Below, piece after piece: positions 1 to 7,132 of a stretch of 11,645 nucleotides of DNA. How positions within the stretch are numbered: the first letter of the stretch is position 1; every line of letters starts with the position of its first letter. The DNA is taken from assembly GCA_945827465.1 (NCBI GenBank), contig CALZOH010000096.1, forward strand, positions 1 to 11,645, in the 5' to 3' direction. A program made the position numbers and the translations under genes. A model generated the notes under the pieces. The model did no database searches. It saw nothing but the letters and a program-made list of their open reading frames with translations, and had not been told where the DNA came from. This stretch comes from an uncultured Prevotellaceae bacterium (lineage in GTDB: Bacteria; Bacteroidota; Bacteroidia; Bacteroidales; Bacteroidaceae).

Positions 1-119
1 TTATTCTTAATAAAAATAGTAATGGGTTATGTTGAGTGAAGTTGTTAGAAAGAATGGCTTACTTCACAATTGTATTTTTGAGTCTAAAGGCACGTTTACT
101 CCGAACAGAAGCGCTCTAC

Positions 120-1247
120 CTATCGTACAGCATCCTGATAGATCAATTTGTATTGAGAGGCAATATGTTTCCAGCTAAAGCACCGGATACTCTTCTCTAT
201 TGATTCATATTCTTCATAATTCGTCAGCAGTCTGTCCAACTGCCGGGCAATATCTTTCCAACGATGGGAGTCGGCACCTTCGCCCACCTTTTCACGAAAA
301 GTTCCGTCAATGCCTTGGCCTTTCGTGTACAGTATCGGCAAACCTTGACTTAACGATTCCACGTAGACCAATCCGAAGGTTTCGGAGTGAGATACCATCG
401 TAAAGACATCGTGCTCTCTCATCACATCGCGCAATCGGTCCTTATCGAAAATCTTACCTAAGTAGCAAAACATCTCCGGATGCGCCTCACACATCTTTAC
501 TATCCGCTCATGTTCTTCGCCCGAACCTCCCACCAAGGTCAAGGTAAGGTGTGGATGCTTCTTCCGTAGCTGTTCTACCGCCTTCATCAGTGTCGTTACA
601 TTTTTATTTCGGTCAAAAGCACCGATGTAAAGCAACTTCTCTGCTGTGGATAAATGGCGAGAATAATGTTGGTGCTCCAACCAATAATCATCTATACCGT
701 TAGGCAACACCACGCACTTAGGTTCAATCTGATGCCATAATCCCTTGACAAAAAGCGAACGTTTAAAGTTCTCTTTCAGCATGGCCGTAATGAACACCAC
801 CTTGCAAGCATGCTTCAAGATTTTTCGACCTAACGGCCACAAATGAAGCATATACCTTAAATAAAAGTTGACATCCGTTCCTCTGACGGCCACCACGTAA
901 GGTACGCCATACTTCTTGTAGAGTCGGTAGGCCATCGCTCCATCCGAAAACAGTGTGGAAGCATGAACCACATCCACCTCCTCCACTCTCACCTGCTGCA
1001 GCAAGTGGGCTCCCTTCAGGCGCTGTTTAAAACGAAAGTCAAACTTATACCGCAGGCGTTTATGCCCAGGAACTTGGAAACCATATATCGGACACACGTG
1101 TGAAGCCGATACAACGCGGGGATCATAATTCTCATGTCTCACCACCGAAAATACAGATACGTCTACACCGCTTTGGGCAATGCTTTCCGTCAGTTGGTGA
1201 TGCACCTTTGAGCCTTTATAATCTTCAGTAATATAGAGTACATTCAT
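120..1247 (-). CDS. Glycosyltransferase family 4 (GT-B fold)
   Basis: This predicted 375-residue cytoplasmic or membrane-associated enzyme would transfer a sugar from an activated donor to a lipid-linked glycan. The N-terminal acceptor-side domain begins MNVLYITEDYKGSKVHHQL and contains RGTD (about 122-125). The linker has LPNGID (181-186). The C-terminal donor domain has IGAFDRNKN (about 208-216), LVGGSGEE (about 238-245) and an EX7E-type motif, SETFGLVYVESLSQGLP (288-304, Glu289 and Glu297), as in GT4 enzymes; GQGIDG follows at about 310. The frame stays open upstream to an ATG at 1382, but those extra 45 residues are encoded by tandem intergenic repeat DNA and do not resemble the family. 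The ATG at 1245-1247, directly before the usual start of the first beta strand, is therefore preferred. About 965 bp and the repeat clusters separate it from the next gene, so it is probably transcribed separately. The sugar specificity cannot be read. Confidence 0.9.
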   Translation of the reverse strand: MNVLYITEDYKGSKVHHQLTESIAQSGVDVSVFSVVRHENYDPRVVSASHVCPIYGFQVPGHKRLRYKFDFRFKQRLKGAHLLQQVRVEEVDVVHASTLFSDGAMAYRLYKKYGVPYVVAVRGTDVNFYLRYMLHLWPLGRKILKHACKVVFITAMLKENFKRSLFVKGLWHQIEPKCVVLPNGIDDYWLEHQHYSRHLSTAEKLLYIGAFDRNKNVTTLMKAVEQLRKKHPHLTLTLVGGSGEEHERIVKMCEAHPEMFCYLGKIFDKDRLRDVMREHDVFTMVSHSETFGLVYVESLSQGLPILYTKGQGIDGTFREKVGEGADSHRWKDIARQLDRLLTNYEEYESIEKSIRCFSWKHIASQYKLIYQDAVR

Positions 1248-1312
1248 AGAATGATGTTTTACCAGTTCTTCATAACCATCACCCCCGACAAGCCCGCCAC
1301 CGCCGTGAAACC

Positions 1313-1511
1313 GTAGGGGCGCAAGGGCATACGCCCTCCATGGCAGGGAAGATGGATGTTGTTCAACCATCGTGTTATCCATGAATCGTACGAACAGGTG
1401 TAGGGGCGTATCGCATACGCCCTCAATGGCAGGGAAGATGGACGTTGTTCAACCATCGTGTTATCCATGAAATTAACGAACAGGTGTAGGGGCGTATCGC
1501 ATACGCCCTCA
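1313..1511. repeat. Tandem intergenic repeat, 86/87-bp unit with a hairpin
   Basis: There are two full copies (1313-1399 and 1400-1485) and a third that matches for its first 26 bases only (1486-1511, identical to 1400-1425). Each starts with gtaggggcg. In copies 2 and 3 this forms a perfect inverted repeat, gggcgtat-cgc-atacgccc (1404-1422 and 1490-1508). Copy 1 has a degenerate hairpin (gggcgcaagggcatacgccc). The bodies of copies 1 and 2 share caaccatcgtgttatccatg and differ at only a few positions. From memory, the gtaggggcgtat...atacgccc core is a dispersed Bacteroidales intergenic element. The lengths 86 and 87 shift the reading frame between copies, so the short frames here are unlikely to be coding. 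Confidence 0.85.
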
Positions 1512-1772
1512 TGTGAGCGAAAAGGCATAATAGCTGAATTATCCGTGAGGATGATCACTTATTTCATACAACAATCGTCGGCAAAGCCCGCGAGACATCG
1601 CTCTGCGCTGTTGAGGCTGTTTTTGCCTGCGCGCCGAATACCGGGATGACTGTTGAGGGATTGTTCGGGTGAGAACCGATGTCGGCCGGGCGCGTTGTGC
1701 TGTTTTTTTTCTCAGCCCAGACTTCCGGCGAGACCCGTTGCACAACGAAAATTAACGCCGGAGATTCCGGGA

Positions 1773-2001
1773 GTTAAAATTCATGAAGCAAAATCGTCCC
1801 GGAGTCACGATTTGTTAATTTCAACTAAGCAAATCTTTCCCGGAGTCTCCGGGAGTTAATTTTCACTAAGCAAAATCGTCCCAGAATCGCGATTTATTAA
1901 TTTCCACTAAGCAAATCCGTCCCGGAGTCTCCGGCACGCCGTTGCTTCATGAATTTTAACACCCGGAGATTCCGGCGCGATTTTGCTTCATGAATTTTAA
2001 C
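1773..2001. repeat. Cluster of 41-bp repeats: four direct, two inverted copies
   Basis: Four consecutive units begin at 1773, 1814, 1855 and 1896, exactly 41 bp apart. Each starts gttaa (attaa in the last), continues with an AT-rich part ending ctaagcaaa or atgaagcaaa, and then has a cccggag-type GC part. The units alternate: the first and third end in cgattt, while the second and fourth end in the dyad ccggagtctccgg (1840-1852 and 1922-1934). The next 65 bases carry the unit in the opposite orientation: ttgcttcatgaattttaac occurs at 1942-1960 and again at 1983-2001, again 41 bp apart. Bases 1978-2001 are the exact reverse complement of 1773-1796 (24 nt). Function is unknown. Confidence 0.85.
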
Positions 2002-2033
2002 AGATGGGGATCCCGGCGGATGTTTTAAAAGGT

Positions 2034-2185
2034 GTCGACAGCGTGCGCGGACCTCCGTCGACTTGTTTTCCGTAAGGCACGGCCTCGAGCCGCATTCCGG
2101 TGGAGCAGTTTTTTCTGCTCAACACGATGGGCGGACCTCCGCCGGGATGTTTTTCATCGGTGAACAGGCCGAACCGACTTCGGCC
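2034..2185. repeat. Short GC-rich dyads downstream of the DUF6261-like gene
   Basis: The decamer cggacctccg occurs at 2048-2057 and 2132-2141, 84 bp apart, with loosely similar flanks. There are perfect inverted repeats at 2103-2120 (gagcag-tttttt-ctgctc) and 2167-2185 (ggccgaa-ccgac-ttcggcc). The decamer resembles cggaccacctccg in the 42-bp repeat at the right edge of the window, but the resemblance is too short to show common origin. Confidence 0.5.
2167..2185 (-). terminator. Possible terminator hairpin of the DUF6261-like gene
   Basis: A perfect 7-bp stem with a 5-nt loop (ggccgaa-ccgac-ttcggcc) begins 27 bases past the stop codon of the gene ending at 2213. On the transcribed strand no U-run follows it, so it is a weak candidate for a factor-independent terminator. 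It could equally be one of the dispersed dyads of this region or protect the 3' end. Confidence 0.35.
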
Positions 2186-2212
2186 CGCTCAGATGAAAAT
2201 GTTAATTGGCGT

Positions 2213-2998
2213 CTACTCGGCGCTTTCGGAGTCTTCCGCGCCGGTGGTGCCGCCTTCGCCTTCCTCCTTCGGCATCTTGTTGAGGTTGGCCTGCACCTTG
2301 CGATACTGGTCCGCAACGCCGTTGGCCTTGGTGATGAAGTCCTCAATCACGGCCTTTTTCTCTGCATCCGTCGTGGTCATGTAAACAGCATTCACCATCT
2401 TGACCATCTCCTTCAGCTGCGCCTGCAGTTCCTTGCGCACTTTGGCGGAAGAGAATCCTTCCTTCTCATTCAGCCGCACGCCGTGCTCCTCCTGGCGACT
2501 GCGATAAACCGTGCGCCACTCGTGGATGGCCAGCAGCACGTTGTTGAACAAGTCCTTCAACTTGATTTTATCCAACGCGTCCAAGATGTCCTCGGTTGTA
2601 GCGTCGCGAACGAAGTTGTCCATCTTGTCAGCCTGCAAGCTGTATTCCATGTTCTGCGAGCCGGTGTACTTCTTCAACTTCACGTAGGCCAGGTGAGCCG
2701 GTTGAAAGAGTTCGTGGGTTTGCGGAAGGGTTGCCAAACTGCGCAGGGCCGACATGAAGGCCGACAGCAGGCGGTCGCGCACCTTGTCCAGCACCTCCAC
2801 CGAGTTGGTGAGTGCCGAGCCGTGACCGGTATCCACAAACTGCTGCAGCGCCTTCACATTCTCCAGGTAAGGAGGGAAAAGCGTCGTCAGACCTAAGTTC
2901 TCGACTTCAGCATCTAAAATGCGTGTCACAAGGTCTTTCTGGTAGGCCAAGAAAGAGTTCAACGGCAATCGATAGCCGGAATAATACTTTAATTCCAT
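2213..2998 (-). CDS. DUF6261-like protein of unknown function
   Basis: This 261-residue, mostly helical, soluble-looking protein has no signal peptide or membrane segment. It begins MELKYYSGYRLPLNSFLAYQ and closely resembles the Bacteroidales family I know as DUF6261, from its N-terminal segment, overall length and helical, lysine/glutamate-rich body. The middle has long amphipathic helices (KIKLKDLFNNVLLAIHEWRT near 143-162). The last 18 residues are acidic and low-complexity (about 244-261, ending DSESAE). No catalytic motif is visible. The gene is clearly more GC-rich than the polysaccharide genes to its right and is bordered on both sides by repeat or hairpin DNA, so it looks independent of the glycan operon. 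The ATG at 2996-2998 is preceded by an AT-rich leader and a run of ten C on the coding strand. Confidence is high for a real gene and moderate for the family name. Confidence 0.85.
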   Translation of the reverse strand: MELKYYSGYRLPLNSFLAYQKDLVTRILDAEVENLGLTTLFPPYLENVKALQQFVDTGHGSALTNSVEVLDKVRDRLLSAFMSALRSLATLPQTHELFQPAHLAYVKLKKYTGSQNMEYSLQADKMDNFVRDATTEDILDALDKIKLKDLFNNVLLAIHEWRTVYRSRQEEHGVRLNEKEGFSSAKVRKELQAQLKEMVKMVNAVYMTTTDAEKKAVIEDFITKANGVADQYRKVQANLNKMPKEEGEGGTTGAEDSESAE

Positions 2999-3013
2999 AA
3001 TAATATAAATTGA

Positions 3014-3023
3014 GGGGGGGGGG
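3014..3023. repeat. Homopolymer tract of ten G (C on the coding strand)
   Basis: Ten consecutive G lie 15 bases upstream of the DUF6261-like start codon, so the leader of that gene reads C10 followed by an AT-rich stretch. Tracts this long are prone to slipped-strand length change and can alter promoter or leader spacing. The tract lies outside any reading frame, so an effect would be on expression level rather than frame. Confidence 0.8.
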
Positions 3024-3033
3024 TAAATAATAT

Positions 3034-3047
3034 GCGCCCAAGGGCGC
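3034..3047 (-). terminator. GC-rich hairpin after the membrane-protein gene
   Basis: The inverted repeat gcgccc-aa-gggcgc is perfect over 6 bp. It begins 30 bases past the stop of the gene ending at 3078 and is followed on that strand by atattattta, which is AT-rich but not a clean U-run. It would be a plausible transcription end for the polysaccharide operon. The 2-nt loop is tight, so the effective stem may be shorter. Confidence 0.45.
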
Positions 3048-3077
3048 GGTTAAACGTTATATTCGAGTCCGGTATTT

Positions 3078-4124
3078 TCAGAATAGCTCATCACACGGTT
3101 CGGGATGGAAATCCTCCGCCCTGCGGAGAAGAATCGTAAAGCCTTGCTTGGGGAACATCACCCCACTATACTGAGCTTTGAGATAATGTTCGCATAAGGT
3201 GGTTGTGAAATTGCCGGGAACACCTGACGGCATCAAATAGGCATAGAAGTCCGACGTGTAATTCAATTCCACTTGTAGGTTATTTGTAATGCAGCGTGAT
3301 GAAAACGTCAGGTCAAAGTCTTCGTTGAAACGGTAGATTTTTTCCAGTTGGATTTCTATTCGATAATCATCGTTATCTTTCTTCGGAAGCTCTGCTTGAT
3401 AGTTCTTGGTTATTTTCCCATCCTTATATTCCTGCGACAGTTTTACTTGTTGGGTGACATCATTCCCGTCAATCTTAAAGGAAATGAGATTCAGCTGAGC
3501 CTGCGCATCATCCTGAGACTTCCGGCATACCATACGCCGTTCGTATTTCGGTGTCTTGATAAATTGTTTGTAGGTATAGGAAATGGTTTCCAGGGAACGG
3601 ATATATTCCTTCTGATCATCGACAAAGGAAATATGATAATCAACTTGGTAATTGTCGTAATAGCCTTTCACTTTCGTAGGAAAATATACGTCCTTAATGA
3701 TCTTGAGAATGCTTGCTGAAATCTTGGGATATTTGTCTTTCATCAACGTTTTTGAAACGTTCAGCCAAATATCTTGAATATCCTTCCGCTGCATAAGATG
3801 TTTGGAGGAATAAAATTCGTCAATCACATTCTTCTTAAACAGGTCTGCAAAACGCGATGTATGGGTAATCACGCCCCAAAATACGCCCAACAAGAAGAGA
3901 TCTCCCGTCTTCTGTAACCAAAATTCGGCATTCCGGGTTTCTTCGCCAGCTGCAATATAGCATGAAACGGCATAGCAGATGATGCCCACTAAAAAATATC
4001 CGACCATTACCCAAGGATACCGGTTGCTGATCAAATTGTCAATACCATTACGCACTCCCGGCATCAACAGCATCACAATTAAAAACAAACAAACGAGTAA
4101 TAATATGAACGCTAATTGGGTCAT
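3078..4124 (-). CDS. Unrecognised membrane-anchored protein with three N-terminal helices
   Basis: This 348-residue protein is not one I can assign to a family. Three hydrophobic segments are visible at about 3-22, 36-58 and 73-88. They are followed by a soluble part of about 260 residues: first charged and helical (RFADLFKKNVIDEFYSSKHL from about 91), then beta-rich and polar from about 200 to the end (for example DDYRIEIQLEKIYRFNEDF). Near the C-terminus, GVMFPKQGFTILLRR looks like a final pair of strands. The start follows the GT2 stop codon by only 6 bp, so it is probably co-transcribed as the last gene of the polysaccharide operon. The GC-rich hairpin after it supports that. It has no glycosyltransferase, acyltransferase or Wzz-like motif. 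A membrane-bound sensor or effector is possible, because the TM-plus-beta-domain layout recalls some immune effectors, but there is no nucleotide cyclase next to it and I do not claim that role. Confidence 0.75.
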   Translation of the reverse strand: MTQLAFILLLVCLFLIVMLLMPGVRNGIDNLISNRYPWVMVGYFLVGIICYAVSCYIAAGEETRNAEFWLQKTGDLFLLGVFWGVITHTSRFADLFKKNVIDEFYSSKHLMQRKDIQDIWLNVSKTLMKDKYPKISASILKIIKDVYFPTKVKGYYDNYQVDYHISFVDDQKEYIRSLETISYTYKQFIKTPKYERRMVCRKSQDDAQAQLNLISFKIDGNDVTQQVKLSQEYKDGKITKNYQAELPKKDNDDYRIEIQLEKIYRFNEDFDLTFSSRCITNNLQVELNYTSDFYAYLMPSGVPGNFTTTLCEHYLKAQYSGVMFPKQGFTILLRRAEDFHPEPCDELF

Positions 4125-4130
4125 GGGGTT

Positions 4131-5102
4131 TTATTTAATTCTTGAACAATTGATATTCTGAAGGAGGTTGTAAATCTCATAAGCATGCTTAGGAAATAGG
4201 ATAAAGAGAACTCCTTCTATTTTGTATTTAATTTTTGAAGATTTCAGCAGAATAGAATATAGTGAGCGATTAATGTAAAAAAGTTCATTAATACTCTTTA
4301 TAAGTTCTTCTGAGGGTTTGTTTAGAATAGATAATGCAGTATTAAGGTTCATAGATATTAAATCATAATATATGCAACGATGTTCAATTTCTATTTCTTG
4401 TGAAAATGAATATAAACTTCTACACACTTCACTGACAATATCATGAATTCGTTTAGGATTAAATGTCCTTGTTATTGATGTTGGGTTTTGATATACTAAA
4501 TAACAGATTTTATCAATAGTAGATATTTGGTTTGCATAATAATATGCTCTATAAGTAAATTCTGTATCTTCGTGAAAAATACCATTCATAAATTTCAATT
4601 GGTAGTTTATCAGGAATTGTCTCTTCCAAATCGTAAAAGGAGCACAAGTTTGCACCTTTTTTCGATGAAGCATTTCTACTCCAGACTTAAAATTTTTCTC
4701 AGAAAAAGAATTTCTCCTTATTGCTTTTCCTTGTATCCAATTGGCAGCGCAAATAGCTATACCATCAGGCTTTTCTTTTTTAATACAATAGAAAATGTCT
4801 TTTAAACAGTCCGTCGATATCCAATCATCACTATCAACAAACCAAATATAATCGCCCTGAGCAATAGACATTCCTTTGTTCCGAGCGGCAGAAAGACCTT
4901 GATTGGATTGATTGATGAGTTTAAGATTTGTATATTGGGGAATAAGTTGCTTCACTATGTCCGCACTTCTATCTTTTGTTCCATCGTTAACAGCAATAAT
5001 TTCATAATCGCAAGATGGGATACATTGATTTACACATGACACAATACATCTTTCAACGTATTTTTCAACATTGAACACTGGGATAATAATCGACAAAAGC
5101 AT
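4131..5102 (-). CDS. Glycosyltransferase family 2 (GT-A fold)
   Basis: This 323-residue inverting-type glycosyltransferase would add one sugar of the repeat unit on the cytoplasmic face of the inner membrane. The catalytic domain fills about residues 1-185. It has the start SIIIPVFNVEKYVERC (4-19), nucleotide-binding VNDGTKDRS (38-46), NQGLSAARNKG (67-77), the metal-binding DSDD (90-93) within YIWFVDSDDW, and HED (177-179) as the likely catalytic-base region. The C-terminal third is helical and lysine-rich, with no clear transmembrane span, and may bind the membrane or acceptor. It starts 11 bp after the polymerase gene and is followed 6 bp later by the unknown membrane protein. The DNA is notably AT-rich, as is common for laterally exchanged glycan genes. 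The donor sugar cannot be predicted. Confidence 0.93.
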   Translation of the reverse strand: MLLSIIIPVFNVEKYVERCIVSCVNQCIPSCDYEIIAVNDGTKDRSADIVKQLIPQYTNLKLINQSNQGLSAARNKGMSIAQGDYIWFVDSDDWISTDCLKDIFYCIKKEKPDGIAICAANWIQGKAIRRNSFSEKNFKSGVEMLHRKKVQTCAPFTIWKRQFLINYQLKFMNGIFHEDTEFTYRAYYYANQISTIDKICYLVYQNPTSITRTFNPKRIHDIVSEVCRSLYSFSQEIEIEHRCIYYDLISMNLNTALSILNKPSEELIKSINELFYINRSLYSILLKSSKIKYKIEGVLFILFPKHAYEIYNLLQNINCSRIK

Positions 5103-5113
5103 TTTATGGCACT

Positions 5114-6235
5114 TTAAATAAGTTCACAATAGAGATTATAGCAATAGAACATGACTTGAGATACAATACCTGGAATACAACACCACAAATACATTTTTCT
5201 ACTTATAATTTGGTCGCAATAAAGTTTTGTGGAAATTAAGCAGAGGGGTATCATCGTCATAAATAAAATGCGATAATAAAAGGTGAAGAATTCTTGGCCT
5301 AAAATGATAAAACAAGTAGACGTAAGAACCAATCCAAACACGACTTTCCCCATTTTTAAAATAGCATAAGAAATATGCTGTTTTTTATATTTGAAAATGG
5401 TGTATAAGCAAATAATAATCGGAAAGTAGAATGACAAATATTTAGAGGTATTAAGTATATAACTTGATATACCAAAATCCATTTCGCGCTCTGAATAACG
5501 CTGCATTTTACGAGCTACTATCTCATCTGTTGATTCATCATATAAAATCAATTCAAAATAGTCTTTAAGAAGGAGTGATAACAACGGGATTAAACAGATT
5601 ATCAGCACAACCAAATTCTTTCGCAATGGCATAAAGACCAAAATTGAAAGTATTACCATTATAAAAGCCGAATTATGGAAGATTGTCGAACAAATTATTA
5701 GTGCAAAGCCAATGAGATAGCCAAGAACCTTAGATTTATTCATTGGAACGCATAAGAATGATAATCCATAATAATAAGTCATCATAGCAGCCGTCACTCT
5801 TGCGTATGAGAATGTAATCGAAAATGAAAGAGCTAAGAAAATTGCAGCATAATATACAGGAATATTCATTCTTTTAGCAGTTAAGCAAAATAGGATAAAT
5901 GAGCCACCCCATATTGCTATTCTGAACAAAAAATAATTCCTATTCAAGCATTCTCCGATTAGAAGATATATCTTCTCTCCATAATTATACTGCCCGGGAG
6001 TAAAATCATAATTATGAACCGTCTCCATAAAATGGAAAAAGTCCCCTGAGTAGCAATGAGTAATAATAAAAAATGCGATAAGAAATACCGCACATTGTTT
6101 TTTATAAGTAGGGATTCTTACCTTATATATATTGGCTATACCTCTTTTGAAATTTGTTAATGTCAAATAGAAGAAAAATACGATACAATACAAGGCTGTC
6201 CAAAAACTGGACTCCTCAAAAGGAAAATCAAGCAT
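5114..6235 (-). CDS. wzy: EpsG-like polysaccharide polymerase (Wzy)
   Basis: This 373-residue integral membrane protein has roughly ten or more hydrophobic helices (for example 12-27, 49-60, 102-118, 127-143, 170-185, 188-203). It matches the EpsG/Wzy layout, in which polymerised repeat units are joined on the periplasmic side of the inner membrane. Supporting motifs are a short acidic loop after an early helix, YSGDFFHF (62-69), the segment YARVTAAMMTYYYGLSF (144-160) in the place of the usual EpsG Arg-containing helix, and HNSA (187-190) at the start of a helix, a position conserved in that family. A large loop at about 226-250 is charged. It is the only polymerase candidate in the window and lies beside the GT2. 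Upstream there is a 157-bp gap, so it may have its own promoter. An O-antigen ligase is the main alternative, but the EpsG motifs make it less likely. Confidence 0.8.
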   Translation of the reverse strand: MLDFPFEESSFWTALYCIVFFFYLTLTNFKRGIANIYKVRIPTYKKQCAVFLIAFFIITHCYSGDFFHFMETVHNYDFTPGQYNYGEKIYLLIGECLNRNYFLFRIAIWGGSFILFCLTAKRMNIPVYYAAIFLALSFSITFSYARVTAAMMTYYYGLSFLCVPMNKSKVLGYLIGFALIICSTIFHNSAFIMVILSILVFMPLRKNLVVLIICLIPLLSLLLKDYFELILYDESTDEIVARKMQRYSEREMDFGISSYILNTSKYLSFYFPIIICLYTIFKYKKQHISYAILKMGKVVFGLVLTSTCFIILGQEFFTFYYRILFMTMIPLCLISTKLYCDQIISRKMYLWCCIPGIVSQVMFYCYNLYCELI

Positions 6236-6392
6236 ATGATTATATGTTATATGTTTCTAAAATACTTTAACTTTCTTTTCGGGGGCAATGCAGATGCACT
6301 TATGCCTTCCTTTTTTATAAAGTATTCATTTCTGTAGATAATAAATAGTAATCAGAATATGAATAATCAAATAAAAATGCTATAGATATATA
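6236..6392. other. AT-rich gap inside the polysaccharide cluster
   Basis: This is the only gap of any size between the flippase and the unknown membrane protein; the other gaps there are 1-11 bp or an overlap. It is AT-rich and has no credible reading frame. I looked for a Bacteroides-type promoter (TTTG near -33, TAnnTTTG near -7) reading toward the polymerase. I found only partial matches, such as tttgatt and tatctaca with wrong spacing, so no promoter is called. It may mark a junction between two gene modules. Confidence 0.5.
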
Positions 6393-7130
6393 CTAGAGTG
6401 TGTTAAATGTCGCCATTACTGATGTCCATTCATATATATTCTTCTCTCTGCCAGTATCTTTGAAGTTTGGATCAGGTACCATATAGTTTACGCCATAGCG
6501 AGCTTTTAGCCACTCATCTGCATTCACTAAGACATTAACATATATGTCCTCGAATGGGGCTCTTACAACACATTGGCTTACAGGTAGCTCACATTTTCTG
6601 ACACCAACTCGACCATGCTTGCGCATAGAATCGTACAAATCACGCGTCCCTTGAATGGGATGAAAATCACAATTATAGGTTATGCCATTCTCGTCACGAT
6701 ATATATAGAAGATATCAATATCAACGCCATCCTTGCAGTATGTCTCCTCTCTTCCGCTCTTACTGTTGTCCACTTCAAAGTAACGTAATAACGTGAAACC
6801 AGAATTCTCAAGAGCCCTCCTCACTTTATTGTAATCTTGCTCAGCAAAAACTGCTGTATCAATGTCAAAATCATGCTTCAAGATGCCTTTTTCCCTTATT
6901 GCGCCCAATAAGGTGCCAGCATAAACTGAATATGGAATATTTGCACCGGCAAGAGCTTTGTCAAATTCTTGTAAAACACGGATGCCATTGGTATGAAGGG
7001 CCATAAATCTATTATTGCTATAATGACGTCCTAATTTATGATATATCGGCTTTAGAATTGTATTTAAGAAAGGAACGTGTCGCAGAATATCAGCGAGTTT
7101 CTTAAATATATTTGGCATTTTTGTTTGCAT
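6393..7130 (-). CDS. LicD-family phosphotransferase
   Basis: This 245-residue protein belongs to the LicD nucleotidyltransferase-fold family, which moves a phospho-alcohol (phosphocholine, ribitol phosphate and similar) from a CDP carrier to a sugar. The signature is at 67-80 (YSVYAGTLLGAIRE), followed by the metal-binding HDFDID (86-91) and a third acidic site in DGVDIDIF (134-141). The C-terminal region has WLKARYG (207-213), matching the usual W..RYG. Length is normal for the family. The start used is the ATG at 7128-7130; a second ATG lies four codons later. It follows the SDR gene by 2 bp and belongs to a three-gene set with an IspD/TarI-like cytidylyltransferase. That context suggests its donor is a CDP-activated polyol or related phosphate, rather than CDP-choline, as no choline genes are present here. 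It acts in the cytoplasm or at the inner membrane face. Confidence 0.88.
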   Translation of the reverse strand: MQTKMPNIFKKLADILRHVPFLNTILKPIYHKLGRHYSNNRFMALHTNGIRVLQEFDKALAGANIPYSVYAGTLLGAIREKGILKHDFDIDTAVFAEQDYNKVRRALENSGFTLLRYFEVDNSKSGREETYCKDGVDIDIFYIYRDENGITYNCDFHPIQGTRDLYDSMRKHGRVGVRKCELPVSQCVVRAPFEDIYVNVLVNADEWLKARYGVNYMVPDPNFKDTGREKNIYEWTSVMATFNTL

Positions 7131-7132
7131 AG

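Larger units (their letters stand above)
1248..2212. other. Long repeat-rich intergenic region
   Basis: These 965 bases lie between the DUF6261-like gene and the GT4 gene, both on the minus strand. Short frames exist on both strands but none resembles a protein family, and several merely translate repeats. The stretch holds an 86/87-bp tandem repeat (1313-1511), a GC-rich part with no structure I could assign (about 1555-1757), a 41-bp repeat cluster (1773-2001), and a set of short GC-rich dyads (about 2034-2185). I see no RNA gene and no transposase remnant. Confidence 0.75.

Noticed and set aside
1539..1859. Small overlapping frames on both strands in the GC-rich intergenic part
   Set aside because: Both strands are open over the same stretch, translations are Arg/Ser-rich, and one frame runs into the 41-bp repeats. 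There is no sign of selection for coding.
2063..2896. Long plus-strand open frame (277 codons) opposite the DUF6261-like gene
   Set aside because: It is antisense to a convincing gene in GC-rich DNA, its translation is His/Leu/Arg-rich without domain character, and it runs into intergenic dyads.
3348..3719. Plus-strand hydrophobic frame of 123 codons
   Set aside because: It lies entirely antisense to the membrane-anchored protein gene and has no leader or family resemblance; it is most likely a shadow.
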